The notes beneath the pieces were generated by a model. It was given only the letters and a program-made list of their open reading frames with translations. It was not told the origin of the DNA and made no database searches. Position numbers and translations under genes: made by a program. Shown here in pieces: positions 33,349 to 41,869 of a stretch of 64,000 nucleotides of DNA (its first letter is position 1; every line of letters begins with the position of its first letter). The stretch spans positions 6,014,001-6,078,000 of the forward strand of contig NZ_CP092364.2 in NCBI RefSeq assembly GCF_022370755.2. Reading direction: 5' to 3'. This DNA comes from Mycolicibacterium goodii (GTDB lineage: Bacteria; Actinomycetota; Actinomycetes; Mycobacteriales; Mycobacteriaceae).

Positions 33349-34064
33349 GCGACAACGTCCTGGCCCAACGCCTGGCCGACGAGGCGTCGGAGGCGCTCGA
33401 ACCGCTGTACCGGCTGCTCGAGAGCATCGCCGAGGACGTGCTGCGCAGCAGGCCGCCGCGCGCGCCGCTCACCGAGGCGCACTTCAGTGGGCTGCAGCGC
33501 CGGCTCGCCGAGGTGCTGCATGGCCACCATGACGTGTGGGGCATGGGCTTCATCGCCGCACCCTTCGTGGTCGAGGGCAAGGAACGCTATCTGGCCTGGT
33601 GGCAGCGTCGCGCCGACGACCGGGTGGCACGGCTGCGGCTCAACTTCGATCCGACCAGCGTCGACGTCTACGACTACCTGCAGATGGACTTCTACCAGTT
33701 GGCGCAACGTGGGCAGGCACGCGTGGCGTACGGGCCCTACGTCGACTACAGCGGCTCCGATATGTACACGATCACGGCCACCGTCCCGGTGGTCGCCGAG
33801 GGGGTGTTCCTCGGCATCGCGGGTGCCGACCTCGTGGTCGGTGAGGTGGAACGCAAACTGCTCGCGGTGCTGCGCCAGACCGAGCGGGATGCCGTCGTCG
33901 TCAACACCGAGCGCCGTGTCCTGGCCGCCAACACCCCGCGGTGGTTCGTCGGTTCGCGGCTGCCCGAGATGCCGAAGACGTCCGCGCCTTCCGGACCCCA
34001 GGAGTTCGGCGAGGTGGCCGAAATGCCGCTCGGCACGGGGTGGGTCGTCGCGATCGCCAGGTGA
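33345..34064 (+). CDS. stand-alone Cache/PDC-like sensor domain protein
   Basis: The 239-residue protein has no signal peptide, membrane helix, kinase or HTH domain. Its centre is a Cache/PDC-type ligand domain: HDVWGMGFIAAPF, YLAWWQRR, LNFDPTSVDVYDYLQMDFYQ, VAYGPYVDYSGSDMYTITATVPV and FLGIAGADLVVG, the signature usually found in extracytoplasmic chemoreceptor sensors. It is translationally coupled to the PipR-like gene by ATGA. I infer a cytoplasmic sensor of amine or amino acid that may modify PipR activity; this is unproven. Confidence 0.75.
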   Translation: MSDNVLAQRLADEASEALEPLYRLLESIAEDVLRSRPPRAPLTEAHFSGLQRRLAEVLHGHHDVWGMGFIAAPFVVEGKERYLAWWQRRADDRVARLRLNFDPTSVDVYDYLQMDFYQLAQRGQARVAYGPYVDYSGSDMYTITATVPVVAEGVFLGIAGADLVVGEVERKLLAVLRQTERDAVVVNTERRVLAANTPRWFVGSRLPEMPKTSAPSGPQEFGEVAEMPLGTGWVVAIAR

Positions 34065-34142
34065 GGGCCGGCGGATAACAGCGCCCTGACAGGCGTGATC
34101 GAGGTTTGACGGAATCACCCGAAATTGATTGCTGTCGGGCTA

Positions 34143-34169
34143 TTGACTTCAAGAATCTACTTCTAGAGT
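34143..34169 (+). promoter_or_regulatory. candidate promoter for P450 operon
   Basis: TTGACT (34143-34148) and TAGAGT (34164-34169) form a sigma-A-like pair with a short 15-bp spacer in an AT-rich patch, ahead of the P450 gene. The AT-rich region is unusual in this sequence. The spacer length makes it tentative. Confidence 0.35.
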
Positions 34170-34211
34170 ATTTAGTGACCATTCGGTCGCGCACTCTCGG
34201 AGGTAGCACTG

Positions 34212-35414
34212 ATGTCGTCGACCACAATCGACTCAGTCCCCAGTTTTGATGTCACCGACCCGGCGTTTTCGATCACATCTGCCGAGGTCCACGAAGCCCG
34301 CGAACAGAGCTGGTACGCGACGACCCCGTATGGGATCGCCGTACTGCGCTATGAGCAGGTCAGCCGCTTGATCAAGCACCCGAAACTGCGTCAGGGCAGC
34401 GCCGCGTGGCCGGCCCACAACGGCGTCACCGAAGGGCCGTTCGCGGAGTGGTTCGCCAGTTGGATCCTCAACAAGGAAGGCGAGGAACACCATCGGCTGC
34501 GGCGGCTCATGAACCCGGCGTTCTCGCCCAAGCTCATCGGGTCGCTGGTTCCCCGATTCCAAGCGCTGGCAAACGAACTCATCGACAACTTCGCCGAGCC
34601 AGACCGTTGTGAGTTCGTCAGCGAGTTCGCCGAGCCGTACGCGGCGCGCGTCATCGCGATCATGCTCGGCCTGCCCGAAGACGAGTGGAAGGTCATCTCG
34701 ACCGAATCCACCACCATCGGCCTGGCCATGGGTGTCACCCTGCGCGAGGACCTGCCCAAGATCGAGGCCGCCGTGCAGCGCCTCTACGAGTACAGCGACG
34801 AACTGATCGCCGACCGCCGCGCCAACCCGCGCGAGGACTTCATGACCACGCTGGTGAACGCGTCGCGTCCGGACGACGGCAGGCTCAGTGACAAAGAACT
34901 ACGAGATGCGATCCTGCTGTTGATCTTCGGTGGCTTCGACACCACGCGCAACCAACTCGGCCTCGCGATGCAGACGTTCATGAAGCACCCCGACCAGTGG
35001 CGGTTGCTCGGCGAGCGTCCCGATCTCGGCGGCAAGGCCGTCGAGGAGGTCATGCGCGTCAATCCCACCGTGCGGTGGGTGACCCGAGAGGTGATCGAGG
35101 ATTTCGAGTACGAAGGCCTCACGCTGACCGCCGGAACCACCGTGCACCTCTACAGCGAATCGGCGGGCACCGACCCCCGCGTGTTCGAACCTGGCTTCGA
35201 CATCGCGGCGGAACGCAAGCCCCACTTCGGTTTCGGGGGCGGTGTGCACCACTGCCTCGGTCACTTCGTGGCCCGCTCGGACATGAGCGAGGCGCTTCCG
35301 CTGCTCGCGCGCCGCTTACGGGACCCCCACGAACTGCCCGGCGCCAGCTGGCTGCCCGACTCGGGCAACACCGGTCCGAACACCCTTCCGATCGGCTTCA
35401 CCCCCGCCCCATGA
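34212..35414 (+). CDS. pipA: cytochrome P450 of secondary-amine oxidation (CYP151/PipA/MorA-like)
   Basis: The 400-residue P450 has an I-helix LLIFGGFDTTRNQLG, the K-helix EEVMR, and the haem loop FGFGGGVHHCLGHFVAR with Cys348 as thiolate ligand. A 3Fe-4S ferredoxin gene and a glutamine-synthetase-like gene follow, the same order known for PipA/MorA systems that oxidise pyrrolidine, piperidine and morpholine next to nitrogen, opening the ring. A strong RBS GGAGGTAG precedes ATG 34212. No ferredoxin reductase gene is present in the window. Substrate assignment rests on context and family. Confidence 0.88.
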   Translation: MSSTTIDSVPSFDVTDPAFSITSAEVHEAREQSWYATTPYGIAVLRYEQVSRLIKHPKLRQGSAAWPAHNGVTEGPFAEWFASWILNKEGEEHHRLRRLMNPAFSPKLIGSLVPRFQALANELIDNFAEPDRCEFVSEFAEPYAARVIAIMLGLPEDEWKVISTESTTIGLAMGVTLREDLPKIEAAVQRLYEYSDELIADRRANPREDFMTTLVNASRPDDGRLSDKELRDAILLLIFGGFDTTRNQLGLAMQTFMKHPDQWRLLGERPDLGGKAVEEVMRVNPTVRWVTREVIEDFEYEGLTLTAGTTVHLYSESAGTDPRVFEPGFDIAAERKPHFGFGGGVHHCLGHFVARSDMSEALPLLARRLRDPHELPGASWLPDSGNTGPNTLPIGFTPAP

Positions 35415-35453
35415 ACGCGGAAAAACTGCCCACCCGCCCAGAAAGGATCCACC

Positions 35454-35642
35454 ATGCGCGTCACCGTTGATCTCAACCGCTGTCAGGACCACGGCCAGTG
35501 CGTCATCGCGGCACCCTCGGTGTTCTCGATGACCGATGACGGCGTGCTCGAATACATCAGCACCCCTCCCGATTCCGAGCGGTCCGAAGTCGAAGAGGCC
35601 GCCGACGTCTGCCCGTTGCAGGCCATCACGATCGAGGACTGA
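35454..35642 (+). CDS. 3Fe-4S ferredoxin of P450 system
   Basis: The 62-residue protein has the P450-type ferredoxin pattern: Cys10, His13 and Cys16 in CQDHGQC, then Cys53 in DVCPLQAITI. The fourth cluster cysteine is replaced by His13, giving a 3Fe-4S cluster. AGAAAGGATCC precedes the ATG. It sits directly after the P450 gene and should be its electron donor, reduced by a ferredoxin reductase encoded elsewhere. Confidence 0.93.
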   Translation: MRVTVDLNRCQDHGQCVIAAPSVFSMTDDGVLEYISTPPDSERSEVEEAADVCPLQAITIED

Positions 35643-35647
35643 TCACC

Positions 35648-37033
35648 ATGACCATCTCACCCCTTGATGTGCATCGGCAGGCCAATGCCACGAGCCCTGA
35701 CCTCGCTGCCGCGCTGGAGACCATCGCCGAACGGGGAGTCGAGTTCGTCTACTTCCAGGCCATCACCATCACCGGCCGGGTCGTGGGCAAAGTGGCTCCC
35801 GCCAAGCACTTCGAACGCCTCGCCGTCAAGGGTGTGCAGCAGCACCAGACCGCGGTGGCGAACCTGCAGGGCACCCGCGAGGGTGTGCTGCTGGCCGGTG
35901 GGGTGAACGCCCCGGAGTACACCGCCATCCCGGATTTGGAGACGTTCGCAGTGCTGCCGTGGGACACCAGCTTCGCCAGGGTGTTCTGCCGGCTGTACGA
36001 ACCCGACCATCTCACCGAGCGTGCGGGCGCCGAATTCTCCTGCGATTCACGAGGATTGCTGCGCCGGATGCACGCCGGCTTCACCGACCGCACGGGCCTT
36101 GAGCTGCGGACCGGCTGCGAACCCGAGATGACCTGGCAGGGTGAGGGTCTGGAGGCGCACTTCCGCCCGGGATCCAGCCCGGCCTACCACATCGAGCATC
36201 TCGAGCGGAACCGTCCGATCGTCAAGAAGGTCATCGAATACACCCAGGCGCTCGGCCTCGACATGATCGAGGGTGACTACGAGGACGAGTTCCAGGTGGA
36301 GCTCAACTTCATGTACGACCGGGCCGACCTCACCGCCGACCGGCTGATCACCTACCGCCAGGTCTGCAAGCAGGTGGCGCGGGAGCTCGGTATCCACGCG
36401 AGCTTCATGCCCAAGCCCGCGACCGGCATGATGGGCAACGGTTGCCACCACAACTTCAGCCTGTGGCGCGACGGCGTCAACGTGCTCGCCGAGCCGGGCA
36501 TCACCCGACTCCACCTGTCCGAACTCGGTCAGCACGCGCTCGGCGGTCTGCTCGCGCACTCGGCGGGAGCCATGCTGATCAACGGTTCCACGGTCAACTC
36601 GTACAAACGCTACTGGGACGCGGGACAATTCGCGCCGTCACGGATCAACTGGGGTCTGGACAACAAGACCTGCACCGTGCGTCTGTCGGCGGTCGGGCGC
36701 CTCGAGTACAAGCTGCCCGACGCCGCGGTCAACCCCTACCTGTCGCACGCGGTGATCCTCGCGGCGTGTGAGGACGGCATGAAGAACGCCATCGACCCCG
36801 GCGAGCCCACGCAGGGATCGTCCTACGACGCGCCGGTCGACGACCGGTTCCCCGCACTGCCGCTGACGCTCGGTGAGGCCATTGTCGCCTTCCGCGCCGA
36901 CGAGGTGCTCACGCAGGCTTTCGGGCCGGACCTCTCGTCGTTGCTCATCGACTTCCACGCCGATGAGTGGGCCCGGTTCTGTGGATACGTGACCGAATGG
37001 GAACGCGAAATGTATTGGAGTGACGCACCGTGA
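35648..37033 (+). CDS. glutamine-synthetase-family ligase (gamma-glutamylamine synthetase-like)
   Basis: The 461-residue protein has the catalytic fold of GS, with metal and ammonia/glutamate motifs LDMIEGDYEDEFQVELNF, MMGNGCHHNFSLW, INGSTVNSYKRYWD and NKTCTVRLSAVGRLEYK. It lacks the tyrosine adenylylation motif and the N-terminal latch sequence of GlnA. PuuA- and GlnA3-like members attach glutamate to amines. In the PipA locus such a gene is known adjacent to the P450; here it would glutamylate an amine or an amino-aldehyde-derived product. It is coupled by GTGA to the next gene. Confidence 0.85.
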   Translation: MTISPLDVHRQANATSPDLAAALETIAERGVEFVYFQAITITGRVVGKVAPAKHFERLAVKGVQQHQTAVANLQGTREGVLLAGGVNAPEYTAIPDLETFAVLPWDTSFARVFCRLYEPDHLTERAGAEFSCDSRGLLRRMHAGFTDRTGLELRTGCEPEMTWQGEGLEAHFRPGSSPAYHIEHLERNRPIVKKVIEYTQALGLDMIEGDYEDEFQVELNFMYDRADLTADRLITYRQVCKQVARELGIHASFMPKPATGMMGNGCHHNFSLWRDGVNVLAEPGITRLHLSELGQHALGGLLAHSAGAMLINGSTVNSYKRYWDAGQFAPSRINWGLDNKTCTVRLSAVGRLEYKLPDAAVNPYLSHAVILAACEDGMKNAIDPGEPTQGSSYDAPVDDRFPALPLTLGEAIVAFRADEVLTQAFGPDLSSLLIDFHADEWARFCGYVTEWEREMYWSDAP

Positions 37034-37749
37034 CCGAAACAGCAAGCCGGAAGCCGCTGCGACTGGCCTGCCTCGACGCCGAGGCCCCGCCGTTGTTCTC
37101 GCTGTGGACACCGGAGAACGGGCGAACCGGGTATGAACCCGGGGTCGCCGAGGCGCTGGGCGCCGAACTCGGCAGGCCCGTCGAATGGGTGCGCGTTCCG
37201 TGGGTCGACATGATCCCCGCCGTTCAGCGCGGTGACGCCGACGCCGTGCTGTGCGGCCAGGGCATCACCCCCGAACGGCAGGCGCAGATCGACTTCACGA
37301 GGCCCTATGCGGTGTTCCACGAGGGTGTGCTGATTCGTCGTGGAACCGGGATCAAGAGCCAGGAAGACCTCGTCGGCCGCAAGGTCGCGGCCATCGAGAA
37401 CAGCACCAACATGAAACTCGTCGAGACCTTCACCGGCGCCATCCCGGTGCCGTTCGGTGCGGGCTCCGACGACGTGTACGCGGACATGCTCGCGGCACTG
37501 CTGGCCGAGGAGGTCGACGCCGTCGTCGACGACGACGTGGTGTTCGTGCCGCTCGGGGCGACGCACCCCGACTATGAACTGGCGTTCACGGTGCAGACGG
37601 CCAACAAGTGGGGCATCGCGGTGTCCAAGGACCGTCCGGACACGCTCGCCGAGATCGACGGGGCGCTCGCGCGCCTCATCGATACGGGACGTCTGCGCGA
37701 CGTCTGGAAGGAGTGGCTGCCGACCCTCGACTATCCCTTCGGCGAGTGA
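37030..37749 (+). CDS. solute-binding-protein-like domain without signal peptide
   Basis: The 239-residue protein belongs to the SBP family 3 (amino-acid-binding) fold: PPLFSLWTPENGRTGYEPGV, GDADAVLCGQGITPERQAQIDFTRPY and the C-terminal IDTGRLRDVWKEWLPT. It starts at GTG 37030 overlapping the GS-like stop (GTGA) and begins MTETASRKPLRLACLD with no hydrophobic signal peptide or lipobox. There are no permease or ATPase genes in the operon. I infer a cytoplasmic binding or sensing protein, possibly binding glutamylated intermediates, or a repurposed domain. Confidence 0.82.
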   Translation: MTETASRKPLRLACLDAEAPPLFSLWTPENGRTGYEPGVAEALGAELGRPVEWVRVPWVDMIPAVQRGDADAVLCGQGITPERQAQIDFTRPYAVFHEGVLIRRGTGIKSQEDLVGRKVAAIENSTNMKLVETFTGAIPVPFGAGSDDVYADMLAALLAEEVDAVVDDDVVFVPLGATHPDYELAFTVQTANKWGIAVSKDRPDTLAEIDGALARLIDTGRLRDVWKEWLPTLDYPFGE

Positions 37750-38459
37750 TCCGGCCACTCATCGCGGTGCCCGGTCGGCGGGCCGAGAGCGTGCCGATCC
37801 TGCGGTTCTCGGCCACCCTGGCCGCCGAGGCCATCTGTGAGGCGGTGTGGGCGGCCGGCGGTGAGCCCCTGATCCTGCACGGCCCCGCCGCCGACCCGCT
37901 CGCCGAGCTGCCGCAGCGCCTCGCCGCGTTCGACGGCGCAGTGCTGCCCGGCGGCGCCGACCTCGAACCGTGCCGATACGGCGCCGAACCGGCGCCGCAG
38001 ACCAAGGACACCATGGGGTTCCAGGACGACTTCGACCTCGGGGTGATCCGGGCCGTGCTCGACCTCGATCTGCCGACGCTGGCGATCTGCCGCGGTCTGC
38101 AGGTGCTCAACGTGGTTCTCGGCGGCACCCTCGTGCAGCACATCACCGAGACGACCACGCCGCATCACAACGCCGTGCACCCGGTGTCGGTCGTGAGCGG
38201 CTCGCGGCTGCACTCCATCGTGGGGACCGACACCATCGACGTCTCGTCGTATCACCACCAGGCCATCGACCGGCTGGGTGGGGATCTCACGGTGACCGGT
38301 GTGGCCGCTGATGGGGTGATCGAGGCCGTCGAGCACCGGCGGGCCGATATCCTCGCCGTGCAGTGGCATCCCGAGGACCGGCACGTCACCGCCGGCTCAG
38401 ATGCCGCCCTGTTCGCCGACCTGGTGGACCGGTCCCGCAAGAGAAAGGAATCGCGATGA
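37746..38459 (+). CDS. gamma-glutamyl hydrolase (C26 class I amidotransferase-like), copy 1
   Basis: The GTG at 37746 overlaps the preceding stop. The 237-residue protein has the class I glutamine amidotransferase Cys-His-Glu triad: Cys115 in LAICRGLQVLN, His in QWHPEDRHV. It resembles PuuD-type gamma-glutamyl-GABA hydrolase (C26 peptidase). In the proposed pathway it would free glutamate from gamma-glutamylated amino acid made by the GS-like ligase. It is coupled to a second, related copy. Confidence 0.87.
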   Translation: MIRPLIAVPGRRAESVPILRFSATLAAEAICEAVWAAGGEPLILHGPAADPLAELPQRLAAFDGAVLPGGADLEPCRYGAEPAPQTKDTMGFQDDFDLGVIRAVLDLDLPTLAICRGLQVLNVVLGGTLVQHITETTTPHHNAVHPVSVVSGSRLHSIVGTDTIDVSSYHHQAIDRLGGDLTVTGVAADGVIEAVEHRRADILAVQWHPEDRHVTAGSDAALFADLVDRSRKRKESR

Positions 38460-39265
38460 CCATTCGGGTACGTCGTGAGGACGTCATCCCGAACCCGTCC
38501 GAGCCGCCGTCTGCGCGCGCCCACGTGTGCGTGCTTGCCTCGTTGAACTATCCGGACATCGACGAGCACGACGCCGGACTGGTCAGGCGGTTCACCCGCA
38601 CGGCACTCGCCACACTGGTCTCACTCGGCGCGTCCTTCGAACTGTGGGACACCACGGTGACGCTCGAGAACCCGTCGGCCGCAGCCGATTTCGACGGCCT
38701 ACTGCTGCTCGGCGGCGGCGATGTCGACGGTTCCTGCTACGGCGTGTGCGAACCCAACCCGAAGTCCTATGGGGTCGATCTGCGTGCCGACCGTGACGCG
38801 TTCGCCGCGATCGCCGCGGCCGAGGGCGCGGGCCGTCCCGTCTTCGGGATCTGCCGGGGGTCGCAACTGCTCAACGTCGCCCGCGGCGGGTCGCTCATCG
38901 GTGACATCGTCGACTACACACTGCACCACGGCGGGCCGGGAGAACCGGTGTTCCTCGACGAACCGATCGACGTCATGCCCGGTACCCGGCTGGCGTCGAT
39001 CCTCGGCACCGACCGTGTGATCGGTCGCAACGGGCATCACCAGGCGGTCGACCGTCTCGGCCGTGGCCTGGTCGTCGCGGCCAGGGCGCTCGACGGTATC
39101 ACCGAGGGCATCGAGGATCCAGACCGCTTCTACCTGGGGGTGCAGTGGCATCCCGAGGACACCGACGGGTCGGAGGCCGACCGGGAGCGGCTGTTCGGCG
39201 CGTTCGTGGACGCGGCCGAACAGGCCCGGCAGTCCAGATCGGTCGCGGCGGCGCCCGCGGAGTGA
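38456..39265 (+). CDS. gamma-glutamyl hydrolase (C26 class I amidotransferase-like), copy 2
   Basis: The 269-residue protein starts at ATG 38456, overlapping copy 1 by ATGA. Catalytic motifs are Cys133 in FGICRGSQLLN and His in LGVQWHPEDTDG. It shares the C26 fold with copy 1 but diverges in the N-terminal and cap regions, for example FLDEPIDVMPG. A different gamma-glutamyl substrate is plausible. A GTGA overlap couples it to the PucR regulator. Confidence 0.85.
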   Translation: MTIRVRREDVIPNPSEPPSARAHVCVLASLNYPDIDEHDAGLVRRFTRTALATLVSLGASFELWDTTVTLENPSAAADFDGLLLLGGGDVDGSCYGVCEPNPKSYGVDLRADRDAFAAIAAAEGAGRPVFGICRGSQLLNVARGGSLIGDIVDYTLHHGGPGEPVFLDEPIDVMPGTRLASILGTDRVIGRNGHHQAVDRLGRGLVVAARALDGITEGIEDPDRFYLGVQWHPEDTDGSEADRERLFGAFVDAAEQARQSRSVAAAPAE

Positions 39266-40773
39266 TCACCGCGCACGGTCTGACACAGGTCGAGTCCCTC
39301 GGCCTGATCTTGGTGGCAGGCGCACAGGGCGCCAACCGGGAGATCACCTGGGCCCATGCCAACGAGTTGCCCGATCCCACACCGTATCTGGAGGGCGGTG
39401 AACTCGTCATGACCACCGGCATCAACATCGGTGCCGGGGCGGCCGAACAACGCGACTACGTCGCGAGATTGTCGGCGGCCGGTATCGCGGCGCTCGCCGT
39501 CGACACCGGTACCACGTTGCGGGAGGTCCCGGCGGCAGTGTTGGCTGCCGGCGACGAACTGGGGCTGCCGGTGCTGGAGGTGCCCGCCTCCACACCGTTC
39601 ATCGCGATCGCGCGCGTCGTGATCGACGCGGTCAAGGCCGACGAACTGCGCACCGTACAGCGCGTGGTCGACCAGCAGCAGGTGCTGGTGCGGGCCACCT
39701 TGCGCGGCGGCATCCCCGCGGTCGTGAACGCGCTCGCCGAATGCCTGTCCGCGGCCGTCGTGGTCGCCGACATCGAGGGCCGCATCCTGGCGACCCGCGG
39801 TGGGGCCGACCAGCAACTGATCGAGGTGCTGGAGTCGGCCCGGAGCGCCGGTGCCCGGGCGCAGGTGGGCGTGATCGCCGACGAAGAAGGATTCGTCACC
39901 GTGCAGAGCCTGCGGGCGGCACAGCCCGTGCGCGGGCACCTCGCGGTACGGACCGAGCAGCCGATGTCGAATTCACAGCGACTGCTGGTGGCGCATGCCG
40001 TATCGCTCATCTCGATCGAACTGGAGAAGCCGGCGCGGGTGGTCGACGCCGAGGAACGGCTGCGGTCGGCCGTGACCCGGGATATGTTGGGCGGCACCGG
40101 CATCACCGATTCCGCGGTGTTGCGCTATCTGGGATTCCAACCCGACGACGAGGTTGTCGTGCTCCTGCTCACGGGTTTCGCGCCGCTGCTGACGGCCCAG
40201 GACGATCTCGGCCAGCGCCTCAGCCCGGCCGGGTCGTATCTCATGGCGAGCACCGGTGACGAGCTCGCGATCATCGTGCATGCCGCCCGCCGCAGGCGCG
40301 TCTACGCGGCGGTCGAAGAGTTCGGCCGGGTCACCGGGCGCACGGTCAACGGCGGCAGCAGTCGTCCGGTGCGCCTGGCGGACGCGGTCATCGGCGCCGA
40401 ACAGGCCCGTATCGCAGCACATTCGAACTCCCGACGGGGCATCACCGAGTTCACCGACGTCACGGTGTTCGGCACGCTGCTGGGCGGACGCAGTACCGCC
40501 GAGCTGCGCGTGCTCGCCCAGCCCCTCGAACCGCTACTGACCGGCGGGGACGAGCTGATCGACGCACTGACGGCGTTCCTGCGTCACAACGGTCAGCTCG
40601 AGGCGGCCGCGAGCGAGCTCCGGATCCACCGGCACACCATGCGAAACCGTATGCGCCGCATCGGCGAGTTGCTCTCCGACGATCTCGGCACCGCCGACAC
40701 CCGGGCGCAGCTGTGGCTCGCGATCCGGGCGTGGCAGTTGCTGGTGAGCCGCGAACGGCCCGACATCAATTGA
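39262..40773 (+). CDS. PucR family transcriptional regulator
   Basis: The 503-residue protein has an N-terminal purine-catabolism-regulator domain (VMTTGINIG; TTLREVPAAVLAAGDELGLPVLEVP) and the C-terminal PucR HTH (FLRHNGQLEAAASELRIHRHTMRNRMRRIG). PucR proteins activate nitrogen-compound catabolism, and relatives control GABA or gamma-glutamyl polyamine pathways. It starts at GTG 39262 overlapping the second hydrolase stop. Its last 8 bp overlap the convergent CoA-transferase gene. Likely targets are the two opposing operons here. Confidence 0.9.
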   Translation: MITAHGLTQVESLGLILVAGAQGANREITWAHANELPDPTPYLEGGELVMTTGINIGAGAAEQRDYVARLSAAGIAALAVDTGTTLREVPAAVLAAGDELGLPVLEVPASTPFIAIARVVIDAVKADELRTVQRVVDQQQVLVRATLRGGIPAVVNALAECLSAAVVVADIEGRILATRGGADQQLIEVLESARSAGARAQVGVIADEEGFVTVQSLRAAQPVRGHLAVRTEQPMSNSQRLLVAHAVSLISIELEKPARVVDAEERLRSAVTRDMLGGTGITDSAVLRYLGFQPDDEVVVLLLTGFAPLLTAQDDLGQRLSPAGSYLMASTGDELAIIVHAARRRRVYAAVEEFGRVTGRTVNGGSSRPVRLADAVIGAEQARIAAHSNSRRGITEFTDVTVFGTLLGGRSTAELRVLAQPLEPLLTGGDELIDALTAFLRHNGQLEAAASELRIHRHTMRNRMRRIGELLSDDLGTADTRAQLWLAIRAWQLLVSRERPDIN

Positions 40774-41869
40774 GCGGCGGCGGGCTGTTGCGGTAGGTGA
40801 CCGGGGTGGCCGACAGCGAGATCGGGTTGGCGACCTGTGGCGTGGGACCATCGGGCATCTGCACCACGGCCTCGATACCGAGTTCCCGAGCGAACGCGAA
40901 CGCCTCCGACAGATCGTTGATGGGGCCCGCGGGCACCCCGACGGCGGTCAGCGCGCGGTACCAGTGATCGGCGCCGTGCGCTTTGAGTGCCGTCTCGATC
41001 AGGGGACACAACACATCCCGGTTGGCCACACGCTGTGGGTTCGTCGCGAACCGCGGATCGTCGGCCAGTTCGGGGCTTCCGATCACCGCGCCGAACGCAC
41101 GGAACTGCTTGTCGTTGCCCACTGCTACTGCGATCGGCCGGTCAGCGGTGTCGAAGGTCTGGTACGGCGCGATGCTCGGGTGCCTGTTGCCCATGATGCC
41201 CGGCACCACACCGGCGCCGAGATAACCCGACGCCTGGTTCACCATCGATGACAGCAGCACGGAGAACAAGTTGGTGTCGACCCGCTGGCCCTCACCCGTG
41301 CGGTCCCGGTGGGCCAGCGCGACGAGGATACCGCTCAGCGCGTGCATCCCGGCGAGGACATCCACAAGCGCAACACCGGCTTTCGTGGGATCACCCGGTT
41401 CGGTGCCGGTGACGCTCATCAATCCGCCGACGGCCTGGACCAGCAGGTCGTAACCCGGCAGGGCGGCCCCACCGCCGTGGCCGAAGCCGGTGATCGAGCA
41501 GTAGATCACGTCGGCGCGGATCTCCCGGGCGTCGTCGTAGCCGAGGCCGAGTTTCTCCATGGTGCCCGGCCGGAAGTTCTCGACCACGATGTCGGCGCGA
41601 CGGATCAACTCACGTGCCTGCTCGCGGCCCTGCGGACTACCCAGATCCATTGCCACCGAGCGTTTGTTGCGGTTGACCGAGTTGAAATACGTTGCCACGC
41701 CCATTGAGTCGTACGGCGGGCCCCAGTGCCTGGTGTCGTCCCCGGTGCCGGGCCGTTCGACCTTGATGACCTCGGCGCCGAAGTCGGCGAGCATCATCGT
41801 CGCGTACGGTCCGGCCAGGACGCGGCTGAAGTCTGCGACGACGATTCCCTCGAGTGCGGCTCTGCTCAT
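40766..41869 (-). CDS. CaiB/BaiF family III CoA-transferase (glutarate CoA-transferase candidate)
   Basis: The 367-residue family III CoA-transferase has LEGIVVADFSRVLAGPYATM, NRNKRSVAMDLG and the catalytic Asp170 in VALVDVLAGMHAL. It is the last gene of an operon with glutaryl-CoA dehydrogenase and a semialdehyde dehydrogenase, so transfer of CoA from succinyl-CoA to glutarate (SUGCT-like) is the most economical role. Its ATG overlaps the upstream dehydrogenase stop by ATGA. Confidence 0.87.
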   Translation of the reverse strand: MSRAALEGIVVADFSRVLAGPYATMMLADFGAEVIKVERPGTGDDTRHWGPPYDSMGVATYFNSVNRNKRSVAMDLGSPQGREQARELIRRADIVVENFRPGTMEKLGLGYDDAREIRADVIYCSITGFGHGGGAALPGYDLLVQAVGGLMSVTGTEPGDPTKAGVALVDVLAGMHALSGILVALAHRDRTGEGQRVDTNLFSVLLSSMVNQASGYLGAGVVPGIMGNRHPSIAPYQTFDTADRPIAVAVGNDKQFRAFGAVIGSPELADDPRFATNPQRVANRDVLCPLIETALKAHGADHWYRALTAVGVPAGPINDLSEAFAFARELGIEAVVQMPDGPTPQVANPISLSATPVTYRNSPPPLN

